A DNA stretch of 64,000 nt. Source: Hominifimenecus microfluidus (GTDB lineage Bacteria > Bacillota > Clostridia > Lachnospirales > Lachnospiraceae). The position numbers and the translations under genes are program-made. Below the pieces are notes generated by a model, which was not told where the DNA came from, made no database searches, and saw only the letters and a list, made by a program, of their open reading frames with translations. Below, in pieces: positions 1 to 8,765 of this stretch (the stretch's first letter is position 1; each line of letters begins with the position of its first letter). The stretch is from contig JAJEQR010000002.1 in assembly GCA_020687485.1 (NCBI GenBank), forward strand, positions 1 through 64,000, read 5' to 3'.

Positions 1-1397
1 CGACACCGAAGGGCGATGGCACTTTCAATGTGTATGAGGATATAAAAAATAAGCTCATGGAAAAAGGAGTGCCGGAGAATGAGATAGCATTTATCCATGA
101 TGCCAATACAGAACTTAGAAAAGCGGAGCTGTTTGCAAAGGTAAGAAGCGGACAGGTTCGTTTTTTATTAGGTTCCACCGCCAAAATGGGAGCCGGTACG
201 AATGTGCAGGACAGACTGATTGCATTGCATCATTTGGATGTGCCTTGGAGACCTTCTGACATTGAACAGCAGGAGGGAAGAATCTTACGACAGGGCAACC
301 AGAATGATAAGGTCAAGATATTTCGTTATGTTACGGAAGGTACATTTGACAGTTACTCGTGGCAGCTCATTGAGAATAAGCAGAAATTCATCGGACAGAT
401 TATGACCAGTAAATCTCCGGTACGAAGCTGTGAGGATGTGGATGAAGCGGCACTTTCCTATGCGGAGGTCAAGGCACTTGCCACAGGCAATCCCTACATA
501 AAAGAAAAAATGGATCTCGATATTCAGGTATCAAAGCTGAAACTGATGAAGGCAAACCATACCAGTCAGAAGTACAGGCTGGAGGATAACATCACACAAC
601 ATTATCCGCATCAGATCGCCATTTTCAAGGAGCGTATCGAAGGCTTTACCGCTGATATGAATAAATATGCGAAGAATAAGCCGGAGGATAAGGAGCAGTT
701 TTTCATGCAGGTGGGTGGAAAGCCATACACAGACAAGAAGGAAGCTGGTACTGCAATCATAGCCATGTGCAAGGAGATTAAAGGCATCAATGCCAGTGCT
801 GATGTGGGAGAATATCTTGGATTTAAGTTGAATGTAACCTTTGATTCTTTCAATAACAAGTTTGTGATGAATGTCAAAGGTGCCATGAGCCATCCGATGG
901 AAGTCGGCTCAGACGCAATCGGAAATATCACAAGAATCAACAATGTACTGGAAGCCATGCCGACACAGCTTGAGGAAGCACAGACAAAACTTGCCAATGT
1001 GGAACATCAGCTTGAAACAGCAAAAGCAGAGGTAGATAAGCCATTTCCACAGGAAGCGGAGCTGGCGAAGAAACTGGAGCGTCTTGCAGAGCTTAATGCC
1101 CTGCTTAACATGGACGAAAAGGGCGATGATGCGATTGGTATGGATGACGATGTTTCAGAACCGGAAAAACCACAGAAAGATGTGAAAACAGTGGATAACA
1201 AAAATGATGAGGTTGCAGATATGCCAGTAAAGCAGAGCAATCTTGGAAAATTGCTTACGGATGGTAAGCTGTCAGAACGACCAGCAGAACGGACTTCATT
1301 GCAAGAAAAACTCGCAGCAATGAAGGCAAGAGTGTCCGGGACACCTGCAGGAAGGGATGCAGCAGATAAGACAAAGGGGAAGGAGGAAGTAATATAA
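1..1397 (+). CDS. C-terminal part of ICE SNF2-like helicase/methylase (partial, 5' end outside window)
   Basis: The reading frame is open from the first bases and closely parallels the end of the complete 2732-residue homologue at 28853-37051. Visible are the helicase C-domain motifs: LLGSTAKMGAGTN, then WRPSDIEQQEGRILRQGN (motif VI, arginine finger), and the ITSKSPVRSCEDVDE-like segment that follows it in this family. After about residue 370 the tail is hydrophilic and ends with a TSLQEKLAAMKARVSG stretch that recurs in other proteins of the window. The family is found in conjugative elements and combines a DNA methylase-like and a helicase domain; its exact role in transfer is not established. 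The N-terminal two thirds lie left of the window. Confidence 0.9.
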   Translation, partial: TPKGDGTFNVYEDIKNKLMEKGVPENEIAFIHDANTELRKAELFAKVRSGQVRFLLGSTAKMGAGTNVQDRLIALHHLDVPWRPSDIEQQEGRILRQGNQNDKVKIFRYVTEGTFDSYSWQLIENKQKFIGQIMTSKSPVRSCEDVDEAALSYAEVKALATGNPYIKEKMDLDIQVSKLKLMKANHTSQKYRLEDNITQHYPHQIAIFKERIEGFTADMNKYAKNKPEDKEQFFMQVGGKPYTDKKEAGTAIIAMCKEIKGINASADVGEYLGFKLNVTFDSFNNKFVMNVKGAMSHPMEVGSDAIGNITRINNVLEAMPTQLEEAQTKLANVEHQLETAKAEVDKPFPQEAELAKKLERLAELNALLNMDEKGDDAIGMDDDVSEPEKPQKDVKTVDNKNDEVADMPVKQSNLGKLLTDGKLSERPAERTSLQEKLAAMKARVSGTPAGRDAADKTKGKEEVI

Positions 1398-1517
1398 ATT
1401 TCATAATTTTTGTGTTGCAAAGCGGACATTTCCATAATAGAATAAAGGTAGAAAAGAATGCAAATTACATTGAGTAATAGGCAGAAGAACAGCCATACTA
1501 ATAAAGGAGGTGTTTAT

Positions 1518-1712
1518 ATGGCAACTTCTAGTATCACGAAGAATTTTATCATATCCGGTCAGAAGCAGGTAGAGATGTTTGTCGATGCGATTGAAGCATC
1601 TGCCAATAATCGCCCAGTGCGTACTCCGGTATCTGCCAGACAGATAAAAGGAGAGGCAGAATTGAGAAAATTCATGGAAAAGAGGAAGAAAATGGATGTC
1701 AGTCAGAGATAA
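1518..1712 (+). CDS. Small protein preceding GNAT gene, possible antitoxin
   Basis: A 64-residue protein beginning MATSSITKNFIISG. The start at 1518 is chosen because a strong AAAGGAGG site lies just upstream; an in-frame upstream ATG at 1458 has no good site. Its final codons overlap the start of the acetyltransferase gene, implying translational coupling. The layout, a short protein with a basic C-terminus directly in front of a GNAT protein, resembles type II toxin-antitoxin pairs of the TacAT kind, where the small protein binds DNA and the toxin. No clear ribbon-helix-helix is evident to me, so the antitoxin role is inference from context. Confidence 0.65.
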   Translation: MATSSITKNFIISGQKQVEMFVDAIEASANNRPVRTPVSARQIKGEAELRKFMEKRKKMDVSQR

Positions 1713-2310
1713 TTATACAATGATTAACATCCGTGAGTATTTAGCTTTAGGAACTGATGAAGAGGTCGGAGAGCCAGCGCTTGTCAGATTGCTCTCCGAT
1801 TTTTCATGTCCAAAGAATCCGGATGTTGAGTATTTTTTGAAGAAAAATGCAATCGAATTTACAAAAAAGAATCAGTCAGTTACATATTTAGTTTTTTCTA
1901 ATGATGAAAGTGAATTGATAGGATATTTCAGTATTGCATTGAAACCTTTAACTGTAAGGGGAGAAACAGTAAGTAATACGGTAAAAAGAAAATTATTGCG
2001 AATTAGTGAACTAGATGAAAAATCACAGACCTATACAATGTCTGCATACTTGATTGCACAGCTTGGAAAAAATTTTACTGAGGGACGCAATAATAAAATT
2101 ACTGGTGGAGAAATGCTCGAAATGGCATGGTCAGTTATAGAGGAAATGCAGTATATGGGTGGTGGTATGGTAGTATTTCTTGAGGCAAATAATGATATGA
2201 AGCTGTTAAAATATTACAATGACAACAGATTTTCGCAGTTTGATACTAGACAAACCACTTCAAAAGATCAAGAACCGCATGAACTTGTGCAGTTATTAAG
2301 ACTGCTCTAA
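1696..2310 (+). CDS. GNAT-family acetyltransferase (possible toxin)
   Basis: A protein of 204 residues (or 196 if ATG 1720 is used). It has a GNAT fold signature: the YLVFSNDESELIGYFSIALKPL strand pair, a pantetheine-loop-like QLGKNFTEG segment, a helix beginning GGEMLEMAWSVIEEM, and a final LKYYNDNRFSQF element typical of the last strand. GNAT enzymes transfer an acetyl group from acetyl-CoA; relatives of this size next to a small antitoxin acetylate aminoacyl-tRNAs. The start overlaps the upstream small gene by 17 bases. Toxin function is inferred from gene arrangement only; a plain housekeeping or modification acetyltransferase remains possible. Confidence 0.75.
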   Translation: MSVRDNYTMINIREYLALGTDEEVGEPALVRLLSDFSCPKNPDVEYFLKKNAIEFTKKNQSVTYLVFSNDESELIGYFSIALKPLTVRGETVSNTVKRKLLRISELDEKSQTYTMSAYLIAQLGKNFTEGRNNKITGGEMLEMAWSVIEEMQYMGGGMVVFLEANNDMKLLKYYNDNRFSQFDTRQTTSKDQEPHELVQLLRLL

Positions 2311-2331
2311 TTGAATATTTTATAATAGCGT

Positions 2332-2366
2332 AAGGTGCATGGAAGAAGAAAACATGTGCCTTTTTT
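2332..2366 (+). terminator. Rho-independent terminator after GNAT gene
   Basis: AAGGTGCAT pairs with ATGTGCCTT (nine base pairs, two of them G-U) and is followed by TTTTTT. Confidence 0.7.
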
Positions 2367-2377
2367 ATTTTTAAAAT

Positions 2378-2407
2378 GCCGTCTTGTGAATACAGGACGG
2401 TATTTTT
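2378..2407 (+). terminator. Second hairpin with T-run before the ArdC-like gene
   Basis: CCGTCTTGT pairs with ACAGGACGG around a four-base loop, then TATTTTT. It lies close behind the first terminator and 26 bases ahead of the next start codon, so it could also be an attenuator in the leader of the next gene. Confidence 0.55.
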
Positions 2408-2432
2408 CTGCTCAGAAGGGAGATAAAAGTAT

Positions 2433-5400
2433 ATGGCAGACAATAATACAGAAAAACAGCGTGTGCAGGAGCTTACGGATAAACTGGAACAGGGATTGCA
2501 GGACTTATTTAACAGTGACAGTTACCGGAATTATCTTAGCACGATGTCAAAATTTCATAATTACAGTTTCAACAATACGCTCTTAATTGCGATGCAAAAG
2601 CCTGACGCTACGCTAGTGGCCGGATACAAGGCTTGGCAGAAGAATTTTGAGCGTCATGTAAATAAAGGGGAAAAGGCAATCCGTATCCTTGCACCTGCAC
2701 CATATAAAATAAAAGAGAAGCGGGATAAGATTGATCCGGTCACACAGGAACTTTTACTTGATAAGGACGGAAATCCGCAGAAAGAGGAAGTCGAGATAAC
2801 CATTCCGGCATTTCGGGCAGTATCCGTTTTTGACCTATCTCAGACGGACGGAAAGCCGATACCGGAACTTGCCGCACATGAGCTTCTTTCAGATGTGGAA
2901 GGCTATCAGGATATGATTCGTGCGGTAGAAGCTATTTCGCCAGTACCGATTGAACTGGAGGAGATAGCCGGAGAATCCAAAGGCTACTATGACAGGGAAG
3001 CAAAGCGGATTGCAGTGCAGGAAAACATGAGTGAGAGTCAGACCTTAAAGACCATGATCCATGAGGTGGCTCATTCCAAGCTGCACAGCAAGGAAGTGGA
3101 GCAGGATGAGCAGATGCGAAAAGACCGCAATACTAAAGAGGTGGAAGCGGAGAGTGTGGCGTACACCGTTTGTCAGCATTTTGGTGTAGATACCTCTGAT
3201 TATTCTTTTGGGTATATTGCAGGATGGAGCAGCGGAAGGGACACTAAAGAGCTTAGATCTTCCATGGACACAATACGGAGAACCGCTTCGGAGCTGATTA
3301 CCGGGATAGAGGAACAATTACAGGAATTGCAAAGGGACAGGGAAGTATCACAGGAACAGACAAAGGAAAGTATTCTGCTTATACAGAATACAGACCTTTC
3401 AGAGTTCAGCCTGCTTGATGTATATGGCATGGACAGACCGGAATTGATGCAGGCATTGTCAGAAATGTCAGATGACGACAAGTTGAGCATACAGGCGTAT
3501 TTGGAAAGCAAGGGTGCATGGACAACGGAAATCGGCAATCAGGATTCCAGAGAGTACGGAGAGTATCATCTGGATGTGCGTTATAACACGGATACAGGTG
3601 AGCTGATTGATATGAAGGAGAGAAAGGCGGTCTATGATAAGGCAATGGAGCCGATCTATGCCAATGATGTGGTTGTTAAGTTCGCTTCTGCCTTTGAAAG
3701 CGAATCGGAGGTCTTGAAAATCACAAATATGTTGAGGGAAGATGTCGGAAAAATGCTCAGAGATATGGTTTCTCTTGATGAAAATGAATGGGATGGCAAT
3801 TACCTTTCATATATGGAAAAACAGGGAGCGGAAATCACGTTACTTGCGTCCAGTAGTAAGGAATTAAATGGAAATATGCCGGACTTTTGGGATTATGAAT
3901 ACGATTTTGATGCAGGTCTGACGGATGCGGAGGAATTGTCTGTCATGCAACAGGCAGAGCATATCATTAACCGGTTGGAGCATGGACAGCCTGCCTTTTC
4001 CGATGATGAAAGAAATCTGATTGTAAATTATGCCTACAAGCTGGGGAACATTGAAAAAACAAGGGAGCTTGCAGAACATATCTATGCACAGGAAGTGGAT
4101 GGAAATCAGGATGTTGCATTAGCAATGATTGATGCAGAGGCAGAAATCGACGCACTTCCGGATAGCATGGTAGGTGTATCTGAAATGCAGGAATATGGCT
4201 ATACGTGGAATGAAATGCTTCCGTTGACGCAGGAGAGAGCATTGGAACTGTTCGATGGTGACTTGCCTGTGTATCTTCTGCATACGGATGGTTCAGAGAC
4301 TACCGTATCCGACAGAAAACAGATTATGGAACATGACGGGATGTGCGGAATAGAAAAAGGGGACTGGCAGAATGAACGGAAACTTCGCATGATGCAGGAA
4401 GAATTATCAGAGAGTGATTCCAACAGGGAAGCACAGCTTTTGTATGGAAATACCGATAAATATGGAATTTTCCAGTTAAAGGATGATCCGGAACTGGATA
4501 AGTTCCGTTTTGAGGGAACGGAAAGCCTGAAGCGTATGGGAATAACCAAAGACAATTTTGATGCGGTATTGCCGGAAAATTATAAACTGGTGTATTTGGG
4601 CGAATTGTCAGAATTGCAGGGACAGACGCAATCGGAAACACTGGAAGCAATCTATACAAAGTTCAATATTGACCATCCGGCAGATTACAAGGCACATTCC
4701 CTGTCGGTCAGCGATATTGTGGTATTACATGAGAACGGGGAAAACACCGCACACTTTGTAGATTCTTTTGGATTTACAGAACTGCCGAAGTTCATGCTGA
4801 CACTGGAGGGCAAGGAAAATGAGATAGAGACGGAGCTTGCGGTTCATATCGCAGACCGTTATATCCTGATGCATGAATGTGATGAGGGATACGATTATTC
4901 CATTCTGGATGAACAGTACCATTTGCTGGATGGCGGTGTCTACGATAACCCGGATATTACCATTCGCAGGGCAATGAATATGGTGATTGCAGATTTGAAA
5001 GAACCGAGATTTTCAGTTGTGACTGAGCAATATTATCGTGATGAGTATTTGCAGGGCGAAGTATATGCTGGTTCAGAGGTTGAAATTGTAGATTATGAGG
5101 AACTTTCGGAGAAAGCCGAGGAAGTGGAACAGGCAGATTTGGAAGCAAAGCAGGCAGAATTTAGAGAGAACAATCCGGATGTGGTTGCAGATTTCCGGGC
5201 AAGGACGGAAGAATTGTTTCATAGTCTGGACGGACAGAGTGCAGATGATATTGAAAAGACGGTATATGCGTATGTGCAGTCGCAGATAGACGAGTATGGA
5301 CTGGATGCACAGATTGTTGATGTGGTGGTATCCGGAAGCCGATGCAGAGGTATTGAGCAGGAAAATTCGGATTTGGATGTAGTTGTGGAATACACAGGCT

Positions 5401-6494
5401 CCACCAGAGAAGATGACCTTTTCAATATGCTACATGAGGACAGCATTTATATCGCTGGTATTCAGGTGGATATTAACCCGATTACAGAGAGCAGAACCGG
5501 AACATTGGAGACTTATCTTCCGGAGGTGGAAACTTACCTGCAGGAGAAGGCACAGCAGGAGCAGATCAACAATCAGCTTGTCACGCAGGGGAGAGAAGTG
5601 GTGCAGGAACAAAACGCACTTGTATCAGAAGAACAAGTGCTTTCTGAACTGGAAAAAGAGCCTGTAATTGAACCAGAGACAGTCCATATTACATTTACGG
5701 TTGCTGAGTGTGGGGAATTTCATAATATGGGTGAATACCATGAGGGCATTGAAACGATAGAGGAAGCTATGAAACTTTACAATGCCATTGATCCTTCCCG
5801 TATGCATGGGATTCCTTCGATTGGTGTAAATATGCACATTGAGGGGACTGAAGAATGGGAAGATGAGCAGGCAGACATTGTAAGCGGCAAGAGAATTGAT
5901 GTGGATTTCCTGAATTATACACCGGAGCTTCGTGATACACCAAAGGTGCAGGACGCAATTAAAATGCTGATTGCGGCATATCCGGAGAAAGATTTGATTG
6001 ATATGGAGACAAAAGAGCAGAAGATACAGACACTTGCGGCAGAGCTTGACCAGTTATCTTATGATATTGATACTTTTGAATACAGAGATTCGGTGCCGGA
6101 CAGGGAAGCACAGGTTCAGATGATTGCAAATGATATAAGAAGTGGCAACGTAAAGCCATTACAAATTTTTTTGCAGACATCTATTGATGAGGGGATAGAT
6201 GCAGACAGCGAAAGACAGGCAAAGGAATTGCTTGCAAAGCTGGCAGAATATAAGCCACTTGCCAAAATCGAGGAGATTGAGGAACAGAATTACAACATGA
6301 TTGATGACAGGCTCAACAATGGCGTGGAGAAATTCAATCGTGAGGAAGAAAAAAAAGAACAGCAGGAAAAGCCACAGGCTCGTTCTTCCTTAAAGGAACG
6401 ACTTGCAGCAAAACAGAAGGAAGTAGCACAGGGGAAAAGTAAAGATTCCAAAGAGCAGGATAAAACTAAAAAGACGAACAGGGAGGAAATATAG
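2433..6494 (+). CDS. Polyvalent ICE protein: ArdC-like N-terminus, zinc metallopeptidase motif, YodL domain, nucleotidyltransferase-like domain
   Basis: A 1353-residue protein. Residues 1-130 match the ArdC N-terminal single-strand-DNA-binding region (LSTMSKFHNYSFNNTLLIA, then the VNKGEKAIRIL turn). Around residues 210-214 there is HEVAH, a HExxH zinc-protease motif, followed by a downstream EAESVAY that supplies a further acidic ligand. Residues about 677-790 form a YodL-type domain (YNFxxxHPADYK-type motif) homologous to the separate protein at 41187-41939. At about 966-988 there is GSRCRG followed by SDLDVVV, the signature of MNT-like nucleotidyltransferases. The region from about 1085 looks like another large-polyvalent-protein domain. 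The tail carries SSLKERLAAK. ArdC-type proteins protect incoming DNA from restriction; the multidomain form is typical of ICEs. Substrates of the peptidase and transferase parts are unknown. Confidence 0.85.
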   Translation: MADNNTEKQRVQELTDKLEQGLQDLFNSDSYRNYLSTMSKFHNYSFNNTLLIAMQKPDATLVAGYKAWQKNFERHVNKGEKAIRILAPAPYKIKEKRDKIDPVTQELLLDKDGNPQKEEVEITIPAFRAVSVFDLSQTDGKPIPELAAHELLSDVEGYQDMIRAVEAISPVPIELEEIAGESKGYYDREAKRIAVQENMSESQTLKTMIHEVAHSKLHSKEVEQDEQMRKDRNTKEVEAESVAYTVCQHFGVDTSDYSFGYIAGWSSGRDTKELRSSMDTIRRTASELITGIEEQLQELQRDREVSQEQTKESILLIQNTDLSEFSLLDVYGMDRPELMQALSEMSDDDKLSIQAYLESKGAWTTEIGNQDSREYGEYHLDVRYNTDTGELIDMKERKAVYDKAMEPIYANDVVVKFASAFESESEVLKITNMLREDVGKMLRDMVSLDENEWDGNYLSYMEKQGAEITLLASSSKELNGNMPDFWDYEYDFDAGLTDAEELSVMQQAEHIINRLEHGQPAFSDDERNLIVNYAYKLGNIEKTRELAEHIYAQEVDGNQDVALAMIDAEAEIDALPDSMVGVSEMQEYGYTWNEMLPLTQERALELFDGDLPVYLLHTDGSETTVSDRKQIMEHDGMCGIEKGDWQNERKLRMMQEELSESDSNREAQLLYGNTDKYGIFQLKDDPELDKFRFEGTESLKRMGITKDNFDAVLPENYKLVYLGELSELQGQTQSETLEAIYTKFNIDHPADYKAHSLSVSDIVVLHENGENTAHFVDSFGFTELPKFMLTLEGKENEIETELAVHIADRYILMHECDEGYDYSILDEQYHLLDGGVYDNPDITIRRAMNMVIADLKEPRFSVVTEQYYRDEYLQGEVYAGSEVEIVDYEELSEKAEEVEQADLEAKQAEFRENNPDVVADFRARTEELFHSLDGQSADDIEKTVYAYVQSQIDEYGLDAQIVDVVVSGSRCRGIEQENSDLDVVVEYTGSTREDDLFNMLHEDSIYIAGIQVDINPITESRTGTLETYLPEVETYLQEKAQQEQINNQLVTQGREVVQEQNALVSEEQVLSELEKEPVIEPETVHITFTVAECGEFHNMGEYHEGIETIEEAMKLYNAIDPSRMHGIPSIGVNMHIEGTEEWEDEQADIVSGKRIDVDFLNYTPELRDTPKVQDAIKMLIAAYPEKDLIDMETKEQKIQTLAAELDQLSYDIDTFEYRDSVPDREAQVQMIANDIRSGNVKPLQIFLQTSIDEGIDADSERQAKELLAKLAEYKPLAKIEEIEEQNYNMIDDRLNNGVEKFNREEEKKEQQEKPQARSSLKERLAAKQKEVAQGKSKDSKEQDKTKKTNREEI

Positions 6495-6498
6495 GAAT

Positions 6499-6705
6499 AT
6501 GAATAATCCATTTACGGTTGAAGAGACAAATCTGATATGCATTTTCCAGAGTGACAGCAGAACAAAAGTAATTAAGGATATTCACAAGGCAGTCGGGCAT
6601 ATCGACGATGATGATCTGGTGGAATTGTCGGTGCGTGTTGTGAAAAAACTGGAAAACATGAGCGATGAGGAATATGTCGGATTGGTACTGGAAGCGGCAG
6701 AATAA
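6499..6705 (+). CDS. Transposon-transfer assisting (TTRAP) family protein
   Basis: A 68-residue acidic protein starting MNNPFTVEETNLICIFQ. The pattern of TxEExNLICI near the start and a C-terminal LxxMSDEEYxxL matches the TTRAP family seen in Tn1549-like and related ICEs. It starts four bases after the ArdC-like gene and so is co-transcribed with it. The biochemical role is unknown. A strong terminator follows. Confidence 0.75.
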   Translation: MNNPFTVEETNLICIFQSDSRTKVIKDIHKAVGHIDDDDLVELSVRVVKKLENMSDEEYVGLVLEAAE

Positions 6706-6711
6706 GGGAAG

Positions 6712-6754
6712 GCTCGCAGGTAGGTGTATTGTACGCCTTTCTGTGAGCTTTTTT
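6712..6754 (+). terminator. Terminator closing the ArdC-TTRAP operon
   Basis: GCTCGCAG pairs with CTGTGAGC around an inner small hairpin and is followed by a T-run. Confidence 0.8.
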
Positions 6755-6899
6755 CATAGGTGTTTTTATGGGACACCATGAAATCTATAATGAAAGCAGA
6801 AAGAGCCTAAAATGAAAAATTAAACCTGTACTTTGACAACTGAAAATGGCTATAAAAGGTCTAGTTTACTTTTTCTACAGCCCTTTCCAAGGCATGATA

Positions 6900-8320
6900 T
6901 ATTGGTTATATCGATTACTATCTGCTGGGAAAGGAGCAGATATGAATTATTACAATGCTAGCGGACAAATGGACCTGTCAGATCGAATAGCAATAGAAAC
7001 TGGGATATGCATCGGGGAGTCATTCAAAAAAATAGCAAAAAGACTTCGCAGACATCCATCTACTATTGCACATGAAGTTAAAGAAAACAGAACCTTCATT
7101 AAAGGTAATTACCCGAATGGAAAAGATTGCCGCATGGCAAGACAATGCACAGTAAGGAATTTGTGCGGCTGTGATGAAGAAGCCTGTAATACAAAGTGTA
7201 GACTTTGCAGAGAAGTGGATTGTACCAAGGTATGCGATAGATATGTATCAGTTGCTTGCCATAAGTTTGATTCGCCTCCGTATGTTTGTAATAACTGTAA
7301 GGATAAAAAGCTTTGCAACAAAGATAAGTATATTTACAGTGCGAAATTCGCTGATGCAGCTGTAACTCGTCGTAGATCGGAGAGTCGACAAGGAGTTAGA
7401 CTTTCTGATGAAAAGAAGGTAGAATTGGATGAACTTGTGACTCGACTTGTTAAGAAAGGCCAGCCTTTAACACACATATATGCAGAACATGAAAATGAAA
7501 TGCCAGTGTGTTTGAGAACACTTTATAACTATATCGATGAAGGTGCCTTATCTATTAAAAACATAGATTTAAGAAGAAAGACAGGCTACAAACCACGGAA
7601 GAAAAAGTACAACGATATCAATGGATTTCACTCAATGGAGTATAGACAGTGTAGGACATATGAGGATTTTGAGTATGCGATGAAATTCAAATATTCAGAA
7701 GATGAAGTAACAGAAATGGATACTGTAAAAGGCGTTAGAGAATCTGGAAAGCGTTTGCTTACAATGATCTTTAGAAAGAACAACGTAATGCTACTATTCC
7801 TGATGCCAGATGGAAAAGCAGAATCCGTAAAAAGGGTTCTGGACTATCTCGAGACAGGATTGGGAATAGATGTTTTTAGACGGTTGTTTCCGGTTATATT
7901 GACTGACAACGGCAGCGAATTCAAGAAGGTAGATGAGTTAGAACTTACGCTGGATGAGGATGGCTTCCTAGTTTATAGAACAAGCCTTTATTACTGTGAT
8001 CCAATGGCTTCATGGCAAAAAGGGTGTATCGAGAAGAATCATGAATTTATTCGTTATGCCGTGCCAAAAGGAAAAAGCTTAAACCCATACACGCAAGAAG
8101 ATATGACTTTATTAATGAATCATATCAATAGTGTAAAACGTCCTGGACTTGGAAATAAAAGTCCATACGAGCTCGTAGAAGAGGATGATGAAGATTTCAA
8201 AGCATTAATGTCATTATTAAAAATGCACCTCATCCCGCCAGATGAAGTGCATTTAATGCCAGATTTATTCGTTAAAAAGTAATTAGACCGAAGCTGCAGA
8301 TAGTAATCGATTTGTCAATA
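6900..8320. mobile_element. IS30-family insertion sequence
   Basis: An IS30-type transposase gene is flanked by an exact 16-bp inverted repeat (ATCGATTACTATCTGC at 6910-6925 and its complement at 8296-8311). Similarity extends outward with a one-base gap to TATTG on both sides, giving arms of about 25 bp at 6900-6925 and 8296-8320. Outer limits and target duplication were not resolved, so the true ends may lie slightly further out. The element lies between the TTRAP terminator and the small Cys-rich gene of element A. Confidence 0.65.
6942..8282 (+). CDS. IS30-family transposase
   Basis: 446 residues from ATG 6942, which has an AAAGGAG site; earlier in-frame starts lie in or outside the inverted repeat. 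Near the N-terminus is a helix-turn-helix (SFKKIAKRLRRHPSTIAHEV) typical of IS30. The DDE catalytic residues are visible: D in TEMDTVKG, D in ILTDNGSEF, and E in GCIEKNHEFIRY. Between the DNA-binding part and catalytic core is a Cys-rich stretch (CxxC-like pairs from CTVRNLCGCDEEAC to CNNCKDKKLC) that could bind zinc and is longer than in classic IS30. The gene appears intact. It cuts and joins DNA at the element's ends. Confidence 0.92.
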   Translation: MNYYNASGQMDLSDRIAIETGICIGESFKKIAKRLRRHPSTIAHEVKENRTFIKGNYPNGKDCRMARQCTVRNLCGCDEEACNTKCRLCREVDCTKVCDRYVSVACHKFDSPPYVCNNCKDKKLCNKDKYIYSAKFADAAVTRRRSESRQGVRLSDEKKVELDELVTRLVKKGQPLTHIYAEHENEMPVCLRTLYNYIDEGALSIKNIDLRRKTGYKPRKKKYNDINGFHSMEYRQCRTYEDFEYAMKFKYSEDEVTEMDTVKGVRESGKRLLTMIFRKNNVMLLFLMPDGKAESVKRVLDYLETGLGIDVFRRLFPVILTDNGSEFKKVDELELTLDEDGFLVYRTSLYYCDPMASWQKGCIEKNHEFIRYAVPKGKSLNPYTQEDMTLLMNHINSVKRPGLGNKSPYELVEEDDEDFKALMSLLKMHLIPPDEVHLMPDLFVKK

Positions 8321-8560
8321 GGTATTAAATAGACGGGTCGCATTTACTTTTGCATAACAAGTAGCCAGCCGTCTGTTAATCATGCAAACAAATATATACC
8401 TGCTATCTGGAATGCCTTAATTATAGCATGATATTTGAATTTGAACATCCATTATTAGGGCTTTATTTGACCTCAGAACAGAATTTTGATTATTAGACGT
8501 ATTTTCAGTTGGGTTTTAGTTTTTCATTCAAGGAAAGCAGAAAGAGGAAAGGACGAAAAT

Positions 8561-8680
8561 ATGATGCACAGATTATATTATTGGATGTGGAAGTCGATTG
8601 GAGATAAAAAGTTTTGTAAGCATTGTTGCCTATTCTGTAAATTCTATGAAGTTTGCAGGCAGGATGGGGATTGTTCGTAA
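8561..8680 (+). CDS. Small Cys-rich ICE protein
   Basis: A 39-residue protein starting MMHRLYYWMWKSIGDKKFC, with an AGGAAAGGA site before ATG 8561. It contains five cysteines in a CKHCCLFCKFYEVC pattern, which suggests metal binding. Similar tiny Cys-rich proteins are common next to regulators in Lachnospiraceae elements. Function unknown. Confidence 0.5.
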   Translation: MMHRLYYWMWKSIGDKKFCKHCCLFCKFYEVCRQDGDCS

Positions 8681-8765
8681 AAGATAAACCTGTCCTATAA
8701 TATTCCCTATATGATACAAATGTGGTAAAATTTAGTCAAGTTTTTATCATAAGGGGGCGAGATAT

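Noticed and set aside
6846..6941. Upstream start for the IS30 transposase
   Set aside because: It would include the inverted repeat and flanking DNA; helix-turn-helix spacing fits the ATG at 6942.
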